Shown: piece after piece, positions 44,263-52,839 of the stretch
How positions within the stretch are numbered: the stretch's first letter is position 1
Layout: every line of letters begins with the position of its first letter
Assembly: GCF_900112615.1 (NCBI RefSeq)
Contig: NZ_FOMK01000001.1
Span: 186,001-250,000, forward strand
Length of the DNA: 64,000 bases
Reading direction: 5' to 3'
Origin: Chitinophaga sp. CF118
GTDB lineage: Bacteria; Bacteroidota; Bacteroidia; Chitinophagales; Chitinophagaceae
Translations under genes and position numbers: made by a program
Notes under the pieces: model-generated
Told to the model about the DNA's origin: nothing
Databases searched by the model: none
Seen by the model: only the letters and a program-made list of their open reading frames with translations

Positions 44263-45621
44263 TTAGGGTGTCGGCGGTTGATAATTGATCAGTAACATAT
44301 TATTCTGTTTCAGATCAGTTTTAATCCGCACATATTTCTTTATAGTACCTGCCGTGATTCTCATCACCGCGGTATTTGGGGGAATACTACCCAGGTTATC
44401 TGCTATTAATATTAAGCGGTTCTCTCCCGGTTCCAGTACAACAGATAATTGCTGTCTTTGTTTCAATACCGGAAATCCGGTCACTACCGAGCGGTCATTC
44501 AGTAGGATGGAAACAGTGTCTCCATCTTCTGCGGCATCATCCCATAATTCCAGTTCGGCTTGTGGTGTGCTAACTGTCAACTGATCTACCACACTATTCT
44601 TACGTTGTGTAATCCGTGGATCTTCCTGCAATTTCGATACAGGCGGCCGGGGCCATACCGGTGGTGGAGCTGATATACGCGCAGGAGGCGATACTCGTGC
44701 TGGAGGAGATACAGGAGGTACGGCAGGTACCGGTTTACCCGGGGGCCTGTAAAACTGTGCCACCAGAAAAGTAGCATATGCATTTGCACGATGTGAAAAG
44801 TCAAAAGTGTAATACCCACTATCAGTTCTTACTCTGAAAGCGCCAGTATTGGGTGGCAGTCTGCCATAATTGTCCGCAAAGAACGTGAGTATATTCATTC
44901 CTGTATCCAATGGGACTGTAATATCCTTTTCTTCATCGCTAATGAATGCCCTGTTCAGCAGCAGGTTTCCGTTAAGCAATAGTGAAACGGTATCCCTGTC
45001 AATCGCATCCTCATCCCTTATCAGTATATGTACTAAAGCATCTGTGACTGTCACCTTATCATAGATCCCGTAATAAATGCTGTCCTTTTCGGGGTGTAAA
45101 ATCCTGTTGATATGTGGATCTTTCCAGGGTATATTGTTCGCTTTTTTCAGTGTAATAGAGTCCTGATATAAAAAATCGCGTAGTGTAACTTTGCTTTGTA
45201 CATAGATCTCATCATCGTCATACAGTCCTTTCATAAATAATCCGAAAGAGCTGATCCACATTCGTTGCAGGGAGATTCCCTTTTTAGTGTAATCCAGTGT
45301 GCCATTCAGGTACATCATCCATTGACCCAGTTTATAGGGTTCTTCCTTTATAGGATACTTCCCTCTGCTTATGCCCAATTGTCCGTCATTCTTCTTAGCA
45401 AGCAGTACCTCATAAACACCGGAAAAACTACCATACGTTAATTTTAGTAGCGCAGGATACAATGTTGCCCTTTCCGGCATGCCTATCAGTAATTCCATCT
45501 GGATAGAAGCACCACCAGGCCAGGGTTTATAATCCATTCGCCAGGTGCCTGTCCATTTGTCCGTCTGGGCGGTGGCCGTCAGCATACAACATAACAATAT
45601 CAAAGTAGATGCGATCCTCAT
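44263..45621 (-). CDS. Secreted protein with two copies of an unassigned beta-sandwich domain
   Basis: The protein has 452 residues; the signal peptide ends LTATAQ. Residues about 20-150 form a beta-rich N-terminal part (WTGTWRMDYKPWPGGA). Two homologous modules follow, about 205-280 and 360-445. Each has DTVSLLLNG or DTVSILLND, then LDTGMNILTFFADNYGRLPPNT or LEPGENRLILIADNLGSIPPNT. A Pro/Arg-rich linker of about 45 residues lies between. The module looks like a non-enzymatic adhesion or binding domain. Its start overlaps the ribD stop by four bases (ATGA), so it is translationally coupled to a riboflavin gene with no obvious relation. Confidence 0.78.
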   Translation of the reverse strand: MRIASTLILLCCMLTATAQTDKWTGTWRMDYKPWPGGASIQMELLIGMPERATLYPALLKLTYGSFSGVYEVLLAKKNDGQLGISRGKYPIKEEPYKLGQWMMYLNGTLDYTKKGISLQRMWISSFGLFMKGLYDDDEIYVQSKVTLRDFLYQDSITLKKANNIPWKDPHINRILHPEKDSIYYGIYDKVTVTDALVHILIRDEDAIDRDTVSLLLNGNLLLNRAFISDEEKDITVPLDTGMNILTFFADNYGRLPPNTGAFRVRTDSGYYTFDFSHRANAYATFLVAQFYRPPGKPVPAVPPVSPPARVSPPARISAPPPVWPRPPVSKLQEDPRITQRKNSVVDQLTVSTPQAELELWDDAAEDGDTVSILLNDRSVVTGFPVLKQRQQLSVVLEPGENRLILIADNLGSIPPNTAVMRITAGTIKKYVRIKTDLKQNNMLLINYQPPTP

Positions 45622-46670
45622 ACAGTTGGTTTCCTCCTATAATATAAGATCCTGTCCCCTTCCAGGTCTGTTTGTCCTGTCAGCTCCGCATGTGGCATTG
45701 CCGGTACGGGCAATCCGCCGGGGAATAGATTCGTGCCGGTAATCACGCGGGCTTCATCCCATAATTCTGTTGTTATGAAATGCTGTAATAAATTTGCGCC
45801 ACCTTCTACCAGCACGCTTTGGATATGGCGTTCGTATAACTGTTGCATCAGCTGCGGCAAGAGAGGTTGCTGAAAATCTACCTGTACGGTTTCAGTCAGG
45901 CCATCTTTCCCTGACGCATGTTCCGTAAAGAACAGCGTAGCGATACTACCATCCCACAAATGATTCTGACGGGGTATTTTCAATGTTCTGTCTATCACCA
46001 GCCGGATGGGGTCTTTGCCAGTCCACAGGCGATTATTCAGCCGCGGATTATCCATAAGGGCTGTATTCGTTCCCACCAGGATGCTCATTTCCTCACTACG
46101 CCAGCGGTGCACCAGCCGGTCACTGAAGGCATTGGAGATCCTTACTGGCTTACCATCTATAGTACCAATATACCCTGCGGGTGACTGCGCCCATTTCAGG
46201 ATAATGTATGGGCGTTTTTTCTCATGGAAGGTAAAAAAGCGGTTGTTGAGTTCCCGGCATTCCTGCTCCAGCACAGCTGTACGAACCGTTATCCCCGCAT
46301 CTTTTAAGATTTCAATGCCCCTGCCGGACACTTTTGAAAAGGTATCTACACAGCCGATCACCACTTCTTTGATTCCCTGGGCCACGATCAGGTTGGCACA
46401 GGGCGGTGTTTTCCCGTGATGCGCACAAGGTTCCAGGCTTACATACATGGTGGCAGCCGGAATCAGATGCTGGTCTTCCGGTTTCACGGATTGTACACAG
46501 TTCACTTCTGCATGGGCAAAGCCATAAAGGCGATGATATCCTTCTCCTATAATACGACCCTGATGCACCAGCACAGCACCTACCATGGGATTAGGTGCCA
46601 CCTGTCCTGCCCCCAGCCTGGCCAGCTGCAGGCACCGTTGCATAAAAAATTCATCAAAAGTGCTGTCCAT
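45618..46670 (-). CDS. ribD: Bifunctional riboflavin biosynthesis deaminase/reductase
   Basis: The protein has 350 residues. The N-terminal deaminase (about 1-145) has the zinc site His53, Cys82 and Cys91 and catalytic Glu55 in HAEVNC and PCAHHGKTPPC. The C-terminal reductase (about 150-345) has YIILKWAQSPAGYIG, ILVGTNTALMDNPRLN and VEGGANLLQ for NADPH and substrate. It converts the pyrimidine from GTP cyclohydrolase II in two steps. It is first gene of an operon with the duplicated-domain protein and YigZ, divergent from prmC. Confidence 0.95.
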   Translation of the reverse strand: MDSTFDEFFMQRCLQLARLGAGQVAPNPMVGAVLVHQGRIIGEGYHRLYGFAHAEVNCVQSVKPEDQHLIPAATMYVSLEPCAHHGKTPPCANLIVAQGIKEVVIGCVDTFSKVSGRGIEILKDAGITVRTAVLEQECRELNNRFFTFHEKKRPYIILKWAQSPAGYIGTIDGKPVRISNAFSDRLVHRWRSEEMSILVGTNTALMDNPRLNNRLWTGKDPIRLVIDRTLKIPRQNHLWDGSIATLFFTEHASGKDGLTETVQVDFQQPLLPQLMQQLYERHIQSVLVEGGANLLQHFITTELWDEARVITGTNLFPGGLPVPAMPHAELTGQTDLEGDRILYYRRKPTV

Positions 46671-46746
46671 GATAGCTAACGATATTATACTTTTGTGTGC
46701 AAAAATATCGTTTCAGCAGCGATTTTCCCTTGAACTTCAATTTTTT

Positions 46747-47595
46747 ATGAACTTACAAGCCGCATTTACACTGATCATCAACACACTGGAGCCCTTACAG
46801 GGCGCGCGGGAAGCGGCTAATATCGCCCATATCCTGATGGAACATCTTACGGGTATGAGCAAAATGGACCGGATCGTTTATAAGGATAAACTCCTGAGTC
46901 CTGAGCAGGAGATCCGGTTACAACAGTCAATTGAAGCTTTATTAAAACATGAACCTATTCAATATGTAATCGGTAAAGGCTGGTTTTACGGCCTGGAATT
47001 GGCAGTAAACAGTCATGTACTGATACCCCGGCCGGAAACGGAAGAACTGGTAGAATGGATCGTTAATGACGTCAAAACGGCGGTGAAGATCCTGGATGTA
47101 GGCACTGGCAGTGGCGCTATTCCGCTGGCATTGAAGAAAGAACTGCCACAGGCGGATGTATGGTCTGTGGATATTAGTGCTGGTGCTTTGGAAATTGCAG
47201 CGGCTAATGCGGCTCAATTAAACTTAGCTGTTCATTTTGAACAGGTGGATATATTGGATAACATCGCTTCCCAACAATTGCCAATGTTTGATATCATTGT
47301 AAGCAATCCTCCCTATATCCGTGACAGTGAACAAGCTGACATGGAAGAACAGGTAGTAGCTCATGAACCACGCATTGCGCTGTTTGTACCTGACCATGAT
47401 GCATTACTTTTCTACAGGGAGATAGGATTACTTGCGAAAGAGAAGTTAACTCCCGGTGGTAAATTATACTTTGAAATAAATGAAGCTTTTGGAAAGGAAG
47501 TGGTCGAATTATTACAGGAACAGGGATTTACAAATGTAGTGTTGAAACAGGATATTTATGGGAAGGACAGGATGGTGAGAGGGGATAAAATGTGA
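46747..47595 (+). CDS. prmC: Release factor glutamine methyltransferase
   Basis: The protein has 282 residues from the ATG at 46747; a longer upstream frame overlaps ribD antisense and was rejected. The N-terminal helical domain (about 1-75) contains HEPIQYVIG. The SAM-binding domain has LDVGTGSGAIPLAL and the catalytic signature SNPPYI. It methylates the Gln of the GGQ motif in release factors RF1 and RF2. The gene is divergent from ribD and is followed after 61 bases by the AT-rich ATPase pair. Confidence 0.95.
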   Translation: MNLQAAFTLIINTLEPLQGAREAANIAHILMEHLTGMSKMDRIVYKDKLLSPEQEIRLQQSIEALLKHEPIQYVIGKGWFYGLELAVNSHVLIPRPETEELVEWIVNDVKTAVKILDVGTGSGAIPLALKKELPQADVWSVDISAGALEIAAANAAQLNLAVHFEQVDILDNIASQQLPMFDIIVSNPPYIRDSEQADMEEQVVAHEPRIALFVPDHDALLFYREIGLLAKEKLTPGGKLYFEINEAFGKEVVELLQEQGFTNVVLKQDIYGKDRMVRGDKM

Positions 47596-47656
47596 TATAA
47601 AAAATAGGTACAAAGGATATTATTGTATACATTTATTAGAACTGAATTAAGGGCTG

Positions 47657-48859
47657 ATGCTTGAAAATATTAACATAAAGAATTTTAAGTCTATCGATGA
47701 TCTTTCCATTGATCTGGGAAGGTTTAATGTTTTTATTGGAGAGAATGGTTGTGGGAAAAGTAATATTTTAGAAAGTATAGTATTTGCATCTGCCGGGCTT
47801 AATGATAGTATAGAAAATGAGTTTTTAACACTCAGAGGTGCAAGAGTTTCAGAAGCTAAGTTTATGCGCAGTGGTTTTGAAACAAATAATAGTAATACCA
47901 ATATCGATATAAGCTTAAAAGATTCATCAGGAAGTCATTTATACTTATCATTTGACAATGATAATCACCCATTCTCTAAATGGACTAGTTCTTTTGCATT
48001 AAATTCTGTCATTAGTGAAGATCTTTTAAATGAAGAAATAACATCAATATTAAATGAACCTTCGACTCCCTACAATAGTCAGGAAAAAAGTAATGATGAA
48101 CTGGAACGGCAAAAGAATTTATTACAACGTTATGTTGATCAACTAAAAGGTAATTTATCTTTTAGTAAACGATTCTTTTCTAAAGAACAAACTGGTTTAT
48201 CTAACTATATGATATTTTCACCTGAGAATTTTCATCTCCGAAAATTCAATGCAGATGAAACTTATGTTGAGCCAATAGGTTATAAAGGAGAAGGACTATT
48301 AAACCTGATCAAAGTTATAAAAAAAGAAAAGCCGGAACACTATAAACGTATCATTGAAAGTCTATCCTTAATTGATTGGTTTAGTTCTTTTGATGTGAAA
48401 GAAGATGCCAATCTGGGTGAAATTGAATTTCTGATAAGTGATAAATACCTGGAAGATGGTCTTAAATCATTTGATATCCGCAATGCGAATGAAGGCTTCC
48501 TTTTCCTTCTTTTTTACATTACGCTTTTCACTAGTGATTATACGCCATCTTTTTTTGCGATAGACAATATTGACACCGCTTTAAATCCAAAACTTTGTAG
48601 TAAGCTGATATCTGTATTAGCAGAGCTGTCAGTTAAATATAATAAGCAGGTAATACTTACAACACACAATCCGTCCGTTTTAGATGGATTGAACCTCAAT
48701 AATAATGATGAAAGATTGTTTGTCATTTCCAGAAATGCAGTAGGTAATACTCGTGCCAATCGAATTGTAAAAAAACCATCCATTGAAGGTGAACCATCCT
48801 TAAAACTTTCCGAACAATTTATTCGGGGTTACATAGGAGGTTTGCCAAAAAGTTTTTAA
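47657..48859 (+). CDS. SMC/ABC-type AAA ATPase of a two-gene module
   Basis: The protein has 400 residues. Like RecF/OLD-type ATPases it starts with an N-terminal strand (LENINIKNFKSIDDL) and Walker A FIGENGCGKSN with Lys34. The middle about 140-180 is a helical, possibly coiled-coil insertion. An ABC-signature-like NANEGFLFLLFY lies at about 277-288. Walker B is FFAIDNIDTALNP (299-311), with Asn where the catalytic Glu is usual. The switch His337 is in ILTTHNPS. The stop abuts the start of the TOPRIM-like gene. Paired ATPase/TOPRIM genes are known from anti-phage systems such as PARIS and AbiL. Assignment to a known system is not possible here. Confidence 0.88.
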   Translation: MLENINIKNFKSIDDLSIDLGRFNVFIGENGCGKSNILESIVFASAGLNDSIENEFLTLRGARVSEAKFMRSGFETNNSNTNIDISLKDSSGSHLYLSFDNDNHPFSKWTSSFALNSVISEDLLNEEITSILNEPSTPYNSQEKSNDELERQKNLLQRYVDQLKGNLSFSKRFFSKEQTGLSNYMIFSPENFHLRKFNADETYVEPIGYKGEGLLNLIKVIKKEKPEHYKRIIESLSLIDWFSSFDVKEDANLGEIEFLISDKYLEDGLKSFDIRNANEGFLFLLFYITLFTSDYTPSFFAIDNIDTALNPKLCSKLISVLAELSVKYNKQVILTTHNPSVLDGLNLNNNDERLFVISRNAVGNTRANRIVKKPSIEGEPSLKLSEQFIRGYIGGLPKSF

Positions 48860-49564
48860 ATGAAAACATTTGGGATAATAGCTGAAGGTCCAACGGATCA
48901 GATTGTTATTCAGAATATTTTAGTAGGATTCTATGATAATGTTGACCTGACTCCAAACATTAAATTCCTCCAGCCATTAAGGGACACCACTGACACCATA
49001 AGAGGTCAAGGGGGATGGTTTAAAGTATTTGAATACTGTCAGTCTCAGTATTTTTTAGATGCACTTGAACAAAATGACTTTCTGATTATCCAGATTGATA
49101 GTGATGTATGTGCGGATAAACACTTCAATGTAAGCCGTACAAATGAAGCGGGAAAAACAAAAGCTGATGATGTACTAATCAGTGATATTATCAACAGATT
49201 TCAGGAAATTTTCATTGCTACATTTGGGAAGGATAAATATGACCAATTCAAGGATAGATTGATTTATGCTATTTGCCTTGATGAAATTGAATGCTGGTTA
49301 TTACCCATCTATTATACAGATAAAACAAGATCCGCGACTAATAATTGCATTCATAAACTGAATAAGAAGATTGATCTGCAGCTTGACATGTTCATAGATC
49401 CAGCCAATAAAAACAATATGACACAACAATATTGGAAGATCAGCAAACCATATATGAAGAATAAAACACTGCTATCAAATGCCTATCATAATATAAGCCT
49501 GGGAAAGTTTATAGATGCATTAGAGGAGAAAGACATTCTTCTGGAAGAAGAAAAGGGGAATTAG
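48860..49564 (+). CDS. TOPRIM-like (DUF4276/RloB-like) partner of the AAA ATPase
   Basis: The protein has 234 residues. Its ATG directly follows the ATPase stop (zero spacing). The TOPRIM-like signs are Glu9 in IIAEGPTDQIV, the acidic pair in IIQIDSDVCAD (Asp80, Asp82), and a later DEIECWLLP (141-149) like the motif in DUF4276 and RloB proteins. Such proteins can act as metal-dependent nucleases, and in PARIS the toxin is a tRNA nuclease. Activity here is inference. The C-terminus is charged and helical. Codon use is as AT-rich as the ATPase gene, suggesting both arrived together. Confidence 0.75.
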   Translation: MKTFGIIAEGPTDQIVIQNILVGFYDNVDLTPNIKFLQPLRDTTDTIRGQGGWFKVFEYCQSQYFLDALEQNDFLIIQIDSDVCADKHFNVSRTNEAGKTKADDVLISDIINRFQEIFIATFGKDKYDQFKDRLIYAICLDEIECWLLPIYYTDKTRSATNNCIHKLNKKIDLQLDMFIDPANKNNMTQQYWKISKPYMKNKTLLSNAYHNISLGKFIDALEEKDILLEEEKGN

Positions 49565-49683
49565 TGCAATCTGATCAGTGTCATAGCTTCTCTCAATCAC
49601 TGCCAAATAACAAACTATGGTTATAGTCAGGGATATCAAAGTCCTCTTTCTAATAAAACCTATATAACTAATTGATTTTCATA

Positions 49684-49719
49684 AAAAAGGCCTGGATCAT
49701 AAACGACCCAGGCCTTTTT
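49684..49719. terminator. Bidirectional terminator
   Basis: A 12-bp stem AAAAAGGCCTGG (49684-49695) pairs with 49708-49719, with A and T tracts on both sides. It serves exbD on the minus strand and can stop transcripts from the ATPase pair. Confidence 0.85.
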
Positions 49720-49736
49720 ATATCAGAAGAACTAAT

Positions 49737-50153
49737 TTACCCTTTACTCTGCGGATTCGCCGTAGCCAATACCACCTTCGCTCCTATCTCTCTCGCCAGT
49801 TCCATTATTCTCACAATATCTTCTACAGGTACTGATTTCTCAGCGTTGATCACAATGGTAGCATCTACCAATTCCTTTTCTTTGGATAAAGCGGGTATCA
49901 GTGCTTGTTTCAGCCCTTCAAATGGAACTTTATTGGTCCCAACAAAGAACTCTCTCTTTTCATTAACGCTGACTACAACTGTCTGCTTGGATTTAGTATT
50001 GCTTTTAGCTTTAGGCAGTGTCAGTTTAATTACATTCGGATTGGCCAGCGTAGATACAATCAGGAAGAACAACAGCAGAATGAACAAAATGTCATTCAGT
50101 GCACCGCTGTTCATCTCCACGTGCCGTTTTAATCTTCTATTGCGTAAGTCCAT
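49737..50153 (-). CDS. exbD: ExbD/TolR-family biopolymer transport protein
   Basis: The protein has 138 residues. A short cytoplasmic N-terminus (NRRLKRHVEMNSG) is followed by one transmembrane helix, about 14-36, beginning near the conserved acidic residue (ALNDILFILLLFFLIV). A periplasmic domain of about 95 residues follows. With ExbB it forms the proton-driven motor that energises TonB-dependent outer-membrane receptors (or Tol). No tonB or receptor gene is in the window. It begins 26 bases after the exbB stop. Confidence 0.9.
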   Translation of the reverse strand: MDLRNRRLKRHVEMNSGALNDILFILLLFFLIVSTLANPNVIKLTLPKAKSNTKSKQTVVVSVNEKREFFVGTNKVPFEGLKQALIPALSKEKELVDATIVINAEKSVPVEDIVRIMELAREIGAKVVLATANPQSKG

Positions 50154-50179
50154 ATTTTACAATTACGGAAATGATCAAA

Positions 50180-50896
50180 TTACCTTGTCGGCTCTTGCAA
50201 AATATCAATAAACTCTGAAGATGCGGCTTCCATCTTATTGATCACCTTATCTATCTGTGCATTTAAAAAGCTGTAACCGATAAAGGCTACCAGACCGATG
50301 ATCAGACCACTTGCAGAAGTGATCATCTTCACATAGATACCACCGGCAATAGTGCCAAGTGTAATATCTGATGTTATAGAAATGTTAAAGAAGGTCTGGA
50401 TCATACCGGCAATAGTTCCAAGGAAACCGAACATAGGAGCGATACCAGCTATAATAGACAGGATCACCAGGTTTTTCTCCATCTTGTATATTTCCAGTTT
50501 ACCTACGTTCTCCATCGCTCTTTCTATACTCTCGATAGGTTTGCCTATACGCTGTACACCTTTGTCTATCATACGGGCAATGGGGCTGTTTGTGTTCTTT
50601 GACAAAGAACGTGCAGCCGCAATGTTACCACTTGAAATGTGGTCCCTTATCATAGGCATGAAGTTATCTTCCAGCTTACCTGCCTTTAAAATAGTCAGGT
50701 ATCTTTCAACAAAAGAGAAAACGGCTATGACGGAAAGGATACCCAATGGTATCATTAGCACGCCTCCTTTCAACAACAGATCCCACAATCTGATCTGCTG
50801 ATCTGCAGCAGCAATATTGCTCGCTGCACTGGCTACCGTATCGGCTTTTGGTAGTAATAAAGAATCCTGCAATAATGTAACTAGTCCTAAGAGCAT
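50180..50896 (-). CDS. exbB: MotA/TolQ/ExbB proton channel family protein
   Basis: The protein has 238 residues with three transmembrane helices, about 43-65, 145-168 and 185-208, and a cytoplasmic loop between the first two (RYLTILKAGKLEDNFMPMI). The family core is IIAGIAPMFGFLGTIAGMIQTF, with TLGTIAGGIYVKMITSASGLIIG after it. It forms the pentameric channel around ExbD. On the minus strand a -7-like TACTTTTG lies about 20 bases before the start (plus 50916-50923). Confidence 0.9.
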   Translation of the reverse strand: MLLGLVTLLQDSLLLPKADTVASAASNIAAADQQIRLWDLLLKGGVLMIPLGILSVIAVFSFVERYLTILKAGKLEDNFMPMIRDHISSGNIAAARSLSKNTNSPIARMIDKGVQRIGKPIESIERAMENVGKLEIYKMEKNLVILSIIAGIAPMFGFLGTIAGMIQTFFNISITSDITLGTIAGGIYVKMITSASGLIIGLVAFIGYSFLNAQIDKVINKMEAASSEFIDILQEPTR

Positions 50897-51007
50897 GAAA
50901 AAAATTTTAACCCTGCAAAAGTATTAAATTCAAATGCAATAAGAGGGAAGATACCAATAATATGGTAAACATTTAACGAATACAACCGGAAAATATTATA
51001 TGGGCTG

Positions 51008-52252
51008 CTAGCTATGTTCTTCCCAAACCTGTGCCAGATGTACGATTGTTTGTACAGCTTTTTCCATATCCTGGATGCTCACATACTCATATTTGCTATG
51101 TAATGCCATCTCTCCGGTAAAGATATTCGGACAAGGTAATCCCATAAAAGAAAGACGGGAACCATCTGTACCACCTCGTATAATAAGGCGTAAAGGCTCT
51201 ACCCCGGCACGTTTAATTGCTTCTTCAGCATAAGCTGTTACCTGTGGATATAGATCCAGCATCTCCCTCATATTCCGGTATTGCTGGGTAACCGTTAAGG
51301 TAGCATTTGCCTGTGGATAACGGGCGATTACCGTTTCCATGATATTACGAAGACAGGCAGCATGCTCTTCCAGTTTGGACGTCACAAAGTCCCTGAGAAT
51401 AAAATCAATCTCTGCCTGTTCTACAATACCGTGTACTCTTACGGGATGTATGAACCCCTGTCTGTCTTCCGTTGTTTCAGGCGATAAGCTGTCTTTAGGC
51501 AACGCTTCTATCATTTCGGCAGCTATCTTCAATGCACTGATTAGTTTGTTTTTAGCTGTACCCGGATGCACACTTACACCCTGTATAACTATTTTAGCAC
51601 CATCTGCAGAAAAAGATTCATTTTCCAATGATCCACGTTCGCCACCATCCATAGTATAACCAAACTTAGCGCCAAGTTTTTGCATATCCAGTTTTTCAAC
51701 ACCACGGCCCACTTCTTCATCCGGGGTGAATAATATCCGGATAGCACCATGTTTAATGTGAGGATGATTTACCAGGAAATGAACAGCATCCATGATTTCT
51801 GCCACACCTGCCTTATCATCTGCTCCCAGCAAAGTAGTACCACTGGCAGTAATAATATCATCTCCTTTTCTTTCCTGCAGATAAGTATGAACAGATGGTT
51901 TTATCACCGTATTATCTTCGGGTAGTAAGATATCACCGCCATCATAGTTATAATGAATGATAGGCTTTACATCCTTTCCACTGCTATCACTGGATGTATC
52001 CATATGTGAACAGAAGCAGATAACCGGAACGTCCTTTTCAGTATTTGAAGGCAATGTAGCATATACATATCCATGTTCATCCAGTTCGGCATCTGTGATA
52101 CCGATCGCTTTCAATTCGGTTACCAGCAGTCGCCCCAGATCTTTTTGTTTCTCTGTAGAAGGAAAGCTCTTGCTGAGCGGATCAGATTGTGTGTCTATCT
52201 GAACATAACGCATAAAGCGTTCGGTTACTGTGTATTTATAATTACTGAACAT
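51008..52252 (-). CDS. pepT: Peptidase T (tripeptidase, M20B)
   Basis: The protein has 414 residues, a normal length. Zinc ligands are visible in CFCSHMDTS (His, with Asp), LLGADDKAG, and FTPDEEVGRG with the catalytic Glu-Glu pair. The lid domain has SVHPGTAKNK, and the last ligand His lies in FTGEMALHSKYE. It removes the N-terminal residue of tripeptides in the cytoplasm. It is monocistronic. A -7 match TACGTTTG on the minus strand (plus 52257-52264) lies directly upstream of the start. Confidence 0.95.
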   Translation of the reverse strand: MFSNYKYTVTERFMRYVQIDTQSDPLSKSFPSTEKQKDLGRLLVTELKAIGITDAELDEHGYVYATLPSNTEKDVPVICFCSHMDTSSDSSGKDVKPIIHYNYDGGDILLPEDNTVIKPSVHTYLQERKGDDIITASGTTLLGADDKAGVAEIMDAVHFLVNHPHIKHGAIRILFTPDEEVGRGVEKLDMQKLGAKFGYTMDGGERGSLENESFSADGAKIVIQGVSVHPGTAKNKLISALKIAAEMIEALPKDSLSPETTEDRQGFIHPVRVHGIVEQAEIDFILRDFVTSKLEEHAACLRNIMETVIARYPQANATLTVTQQYRNMREMLDLYPQVTAYAEEAIKRAGVEPLRLIIRGGTDGSRLSFMGLPCPNIFTGEMALHSKYEYVSIQDMEKAVQTIVHLAQVWEEHS

Positions 52253-52401
52253 ATTGCAAACGTAAGAAAATTTCAGAAGCAGTAAATTTCACTGTTTCTC
52301 CGCCACTTCTTCCCCAAAACAGCACATACATCTATTTAAACTAATAATAAAGAACAAAACACCAAATAAAACAATATTACTATTTATTTAAACTATAATA
52401 T

Positions 52402-52409
52402 TACGTTTG
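52402..52409 (+). promoter_or_regulatory. -7 element of the riboswitch-metE transcript
   Basis: TACGTTTG fits TAnnTTTG exactly and lies 58 bases before the first riboswitch stem. The -33 region is AT-rich without an exact TTTG. Confidence 0.5.
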
Positions 52410-52466
52410 TGTAGAAAAACAACAAACTAAACTATCTTTACAACGGTTCTTTACACCACTCAATAC

Positions 52467-52659
52467 CTGTTTGCGGTTTCCTTCCCGTTTTCAATGAGAA
52501 GGAATTAAAAAGGAACCGTGTGTAAATCACGGGCTGTCGCGCAACTGTAAGTAACCTTCGTAAAGGTTATGGCCACTGATTGTCCATTGCCCCGGAACTT
52601 CATCCGGGATGAGAAGGACGGCCATAACTGTTACAAGCCAGGAGACTTGCCACAAACAG
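52467..52659 (+). ncRNA. Cobalamin (B12) riboswitch
   Basis: The closing stem pairs CTGTTTG (52467-52473) with CAAACAG (52653-52659). Inside are the conserved blocks AAAAGGAACCGTGTG, ATCACGGGCTGTCGCGCAAC and the B12 box AGCCAGGAGACTTGCC (52637-52652). It precedes the B12-independent methionine synthase. The expected logic is repression of metE when adenosyl- or methylcobalamin is plentiful. Confidence 0.95.
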
Positions 52660-52665
52660 ATTGAT

Positions 52666-52796
52666 GTATGCTTTCGCGTAAAAAGCAATAGTCAGGTAAT
52701 TGTAGCTGGTAGTAAATATAGTTGGTGACGGATATTCCCGCACAACTGCTTTACTTCCATACACTCCTGCCTCTTACCCTTCTTCGTAAAGCATAC
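52666..52796 (+). promoter_or_regulatory. Riboswitch leader with a long-range pairing
   Basis: GTATGCTTT (52666-52674), just after the aptamer, is complementary to AAAGCATAC (52788-52796), 44 bases before the metE start. This could be part of the expression platform. No terminator with a T-run is visible in the leader, so control may act on translation or processing (inference). Confidence 0.4.
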
Positions 52797-52839
52797 GCGC
52801 TGTAAAGCCTTCATTTTTTACCTTTTAAACTTGAAAAGT

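Noticed and set aside
47657-49564. Assignment of the ATPase/TOPRIM pair to Gabija
   Set aside because: Gabija has ATPase and TOPRIM in one protein plus a UvrD-like helicase; here they are separate and no helicase is present.
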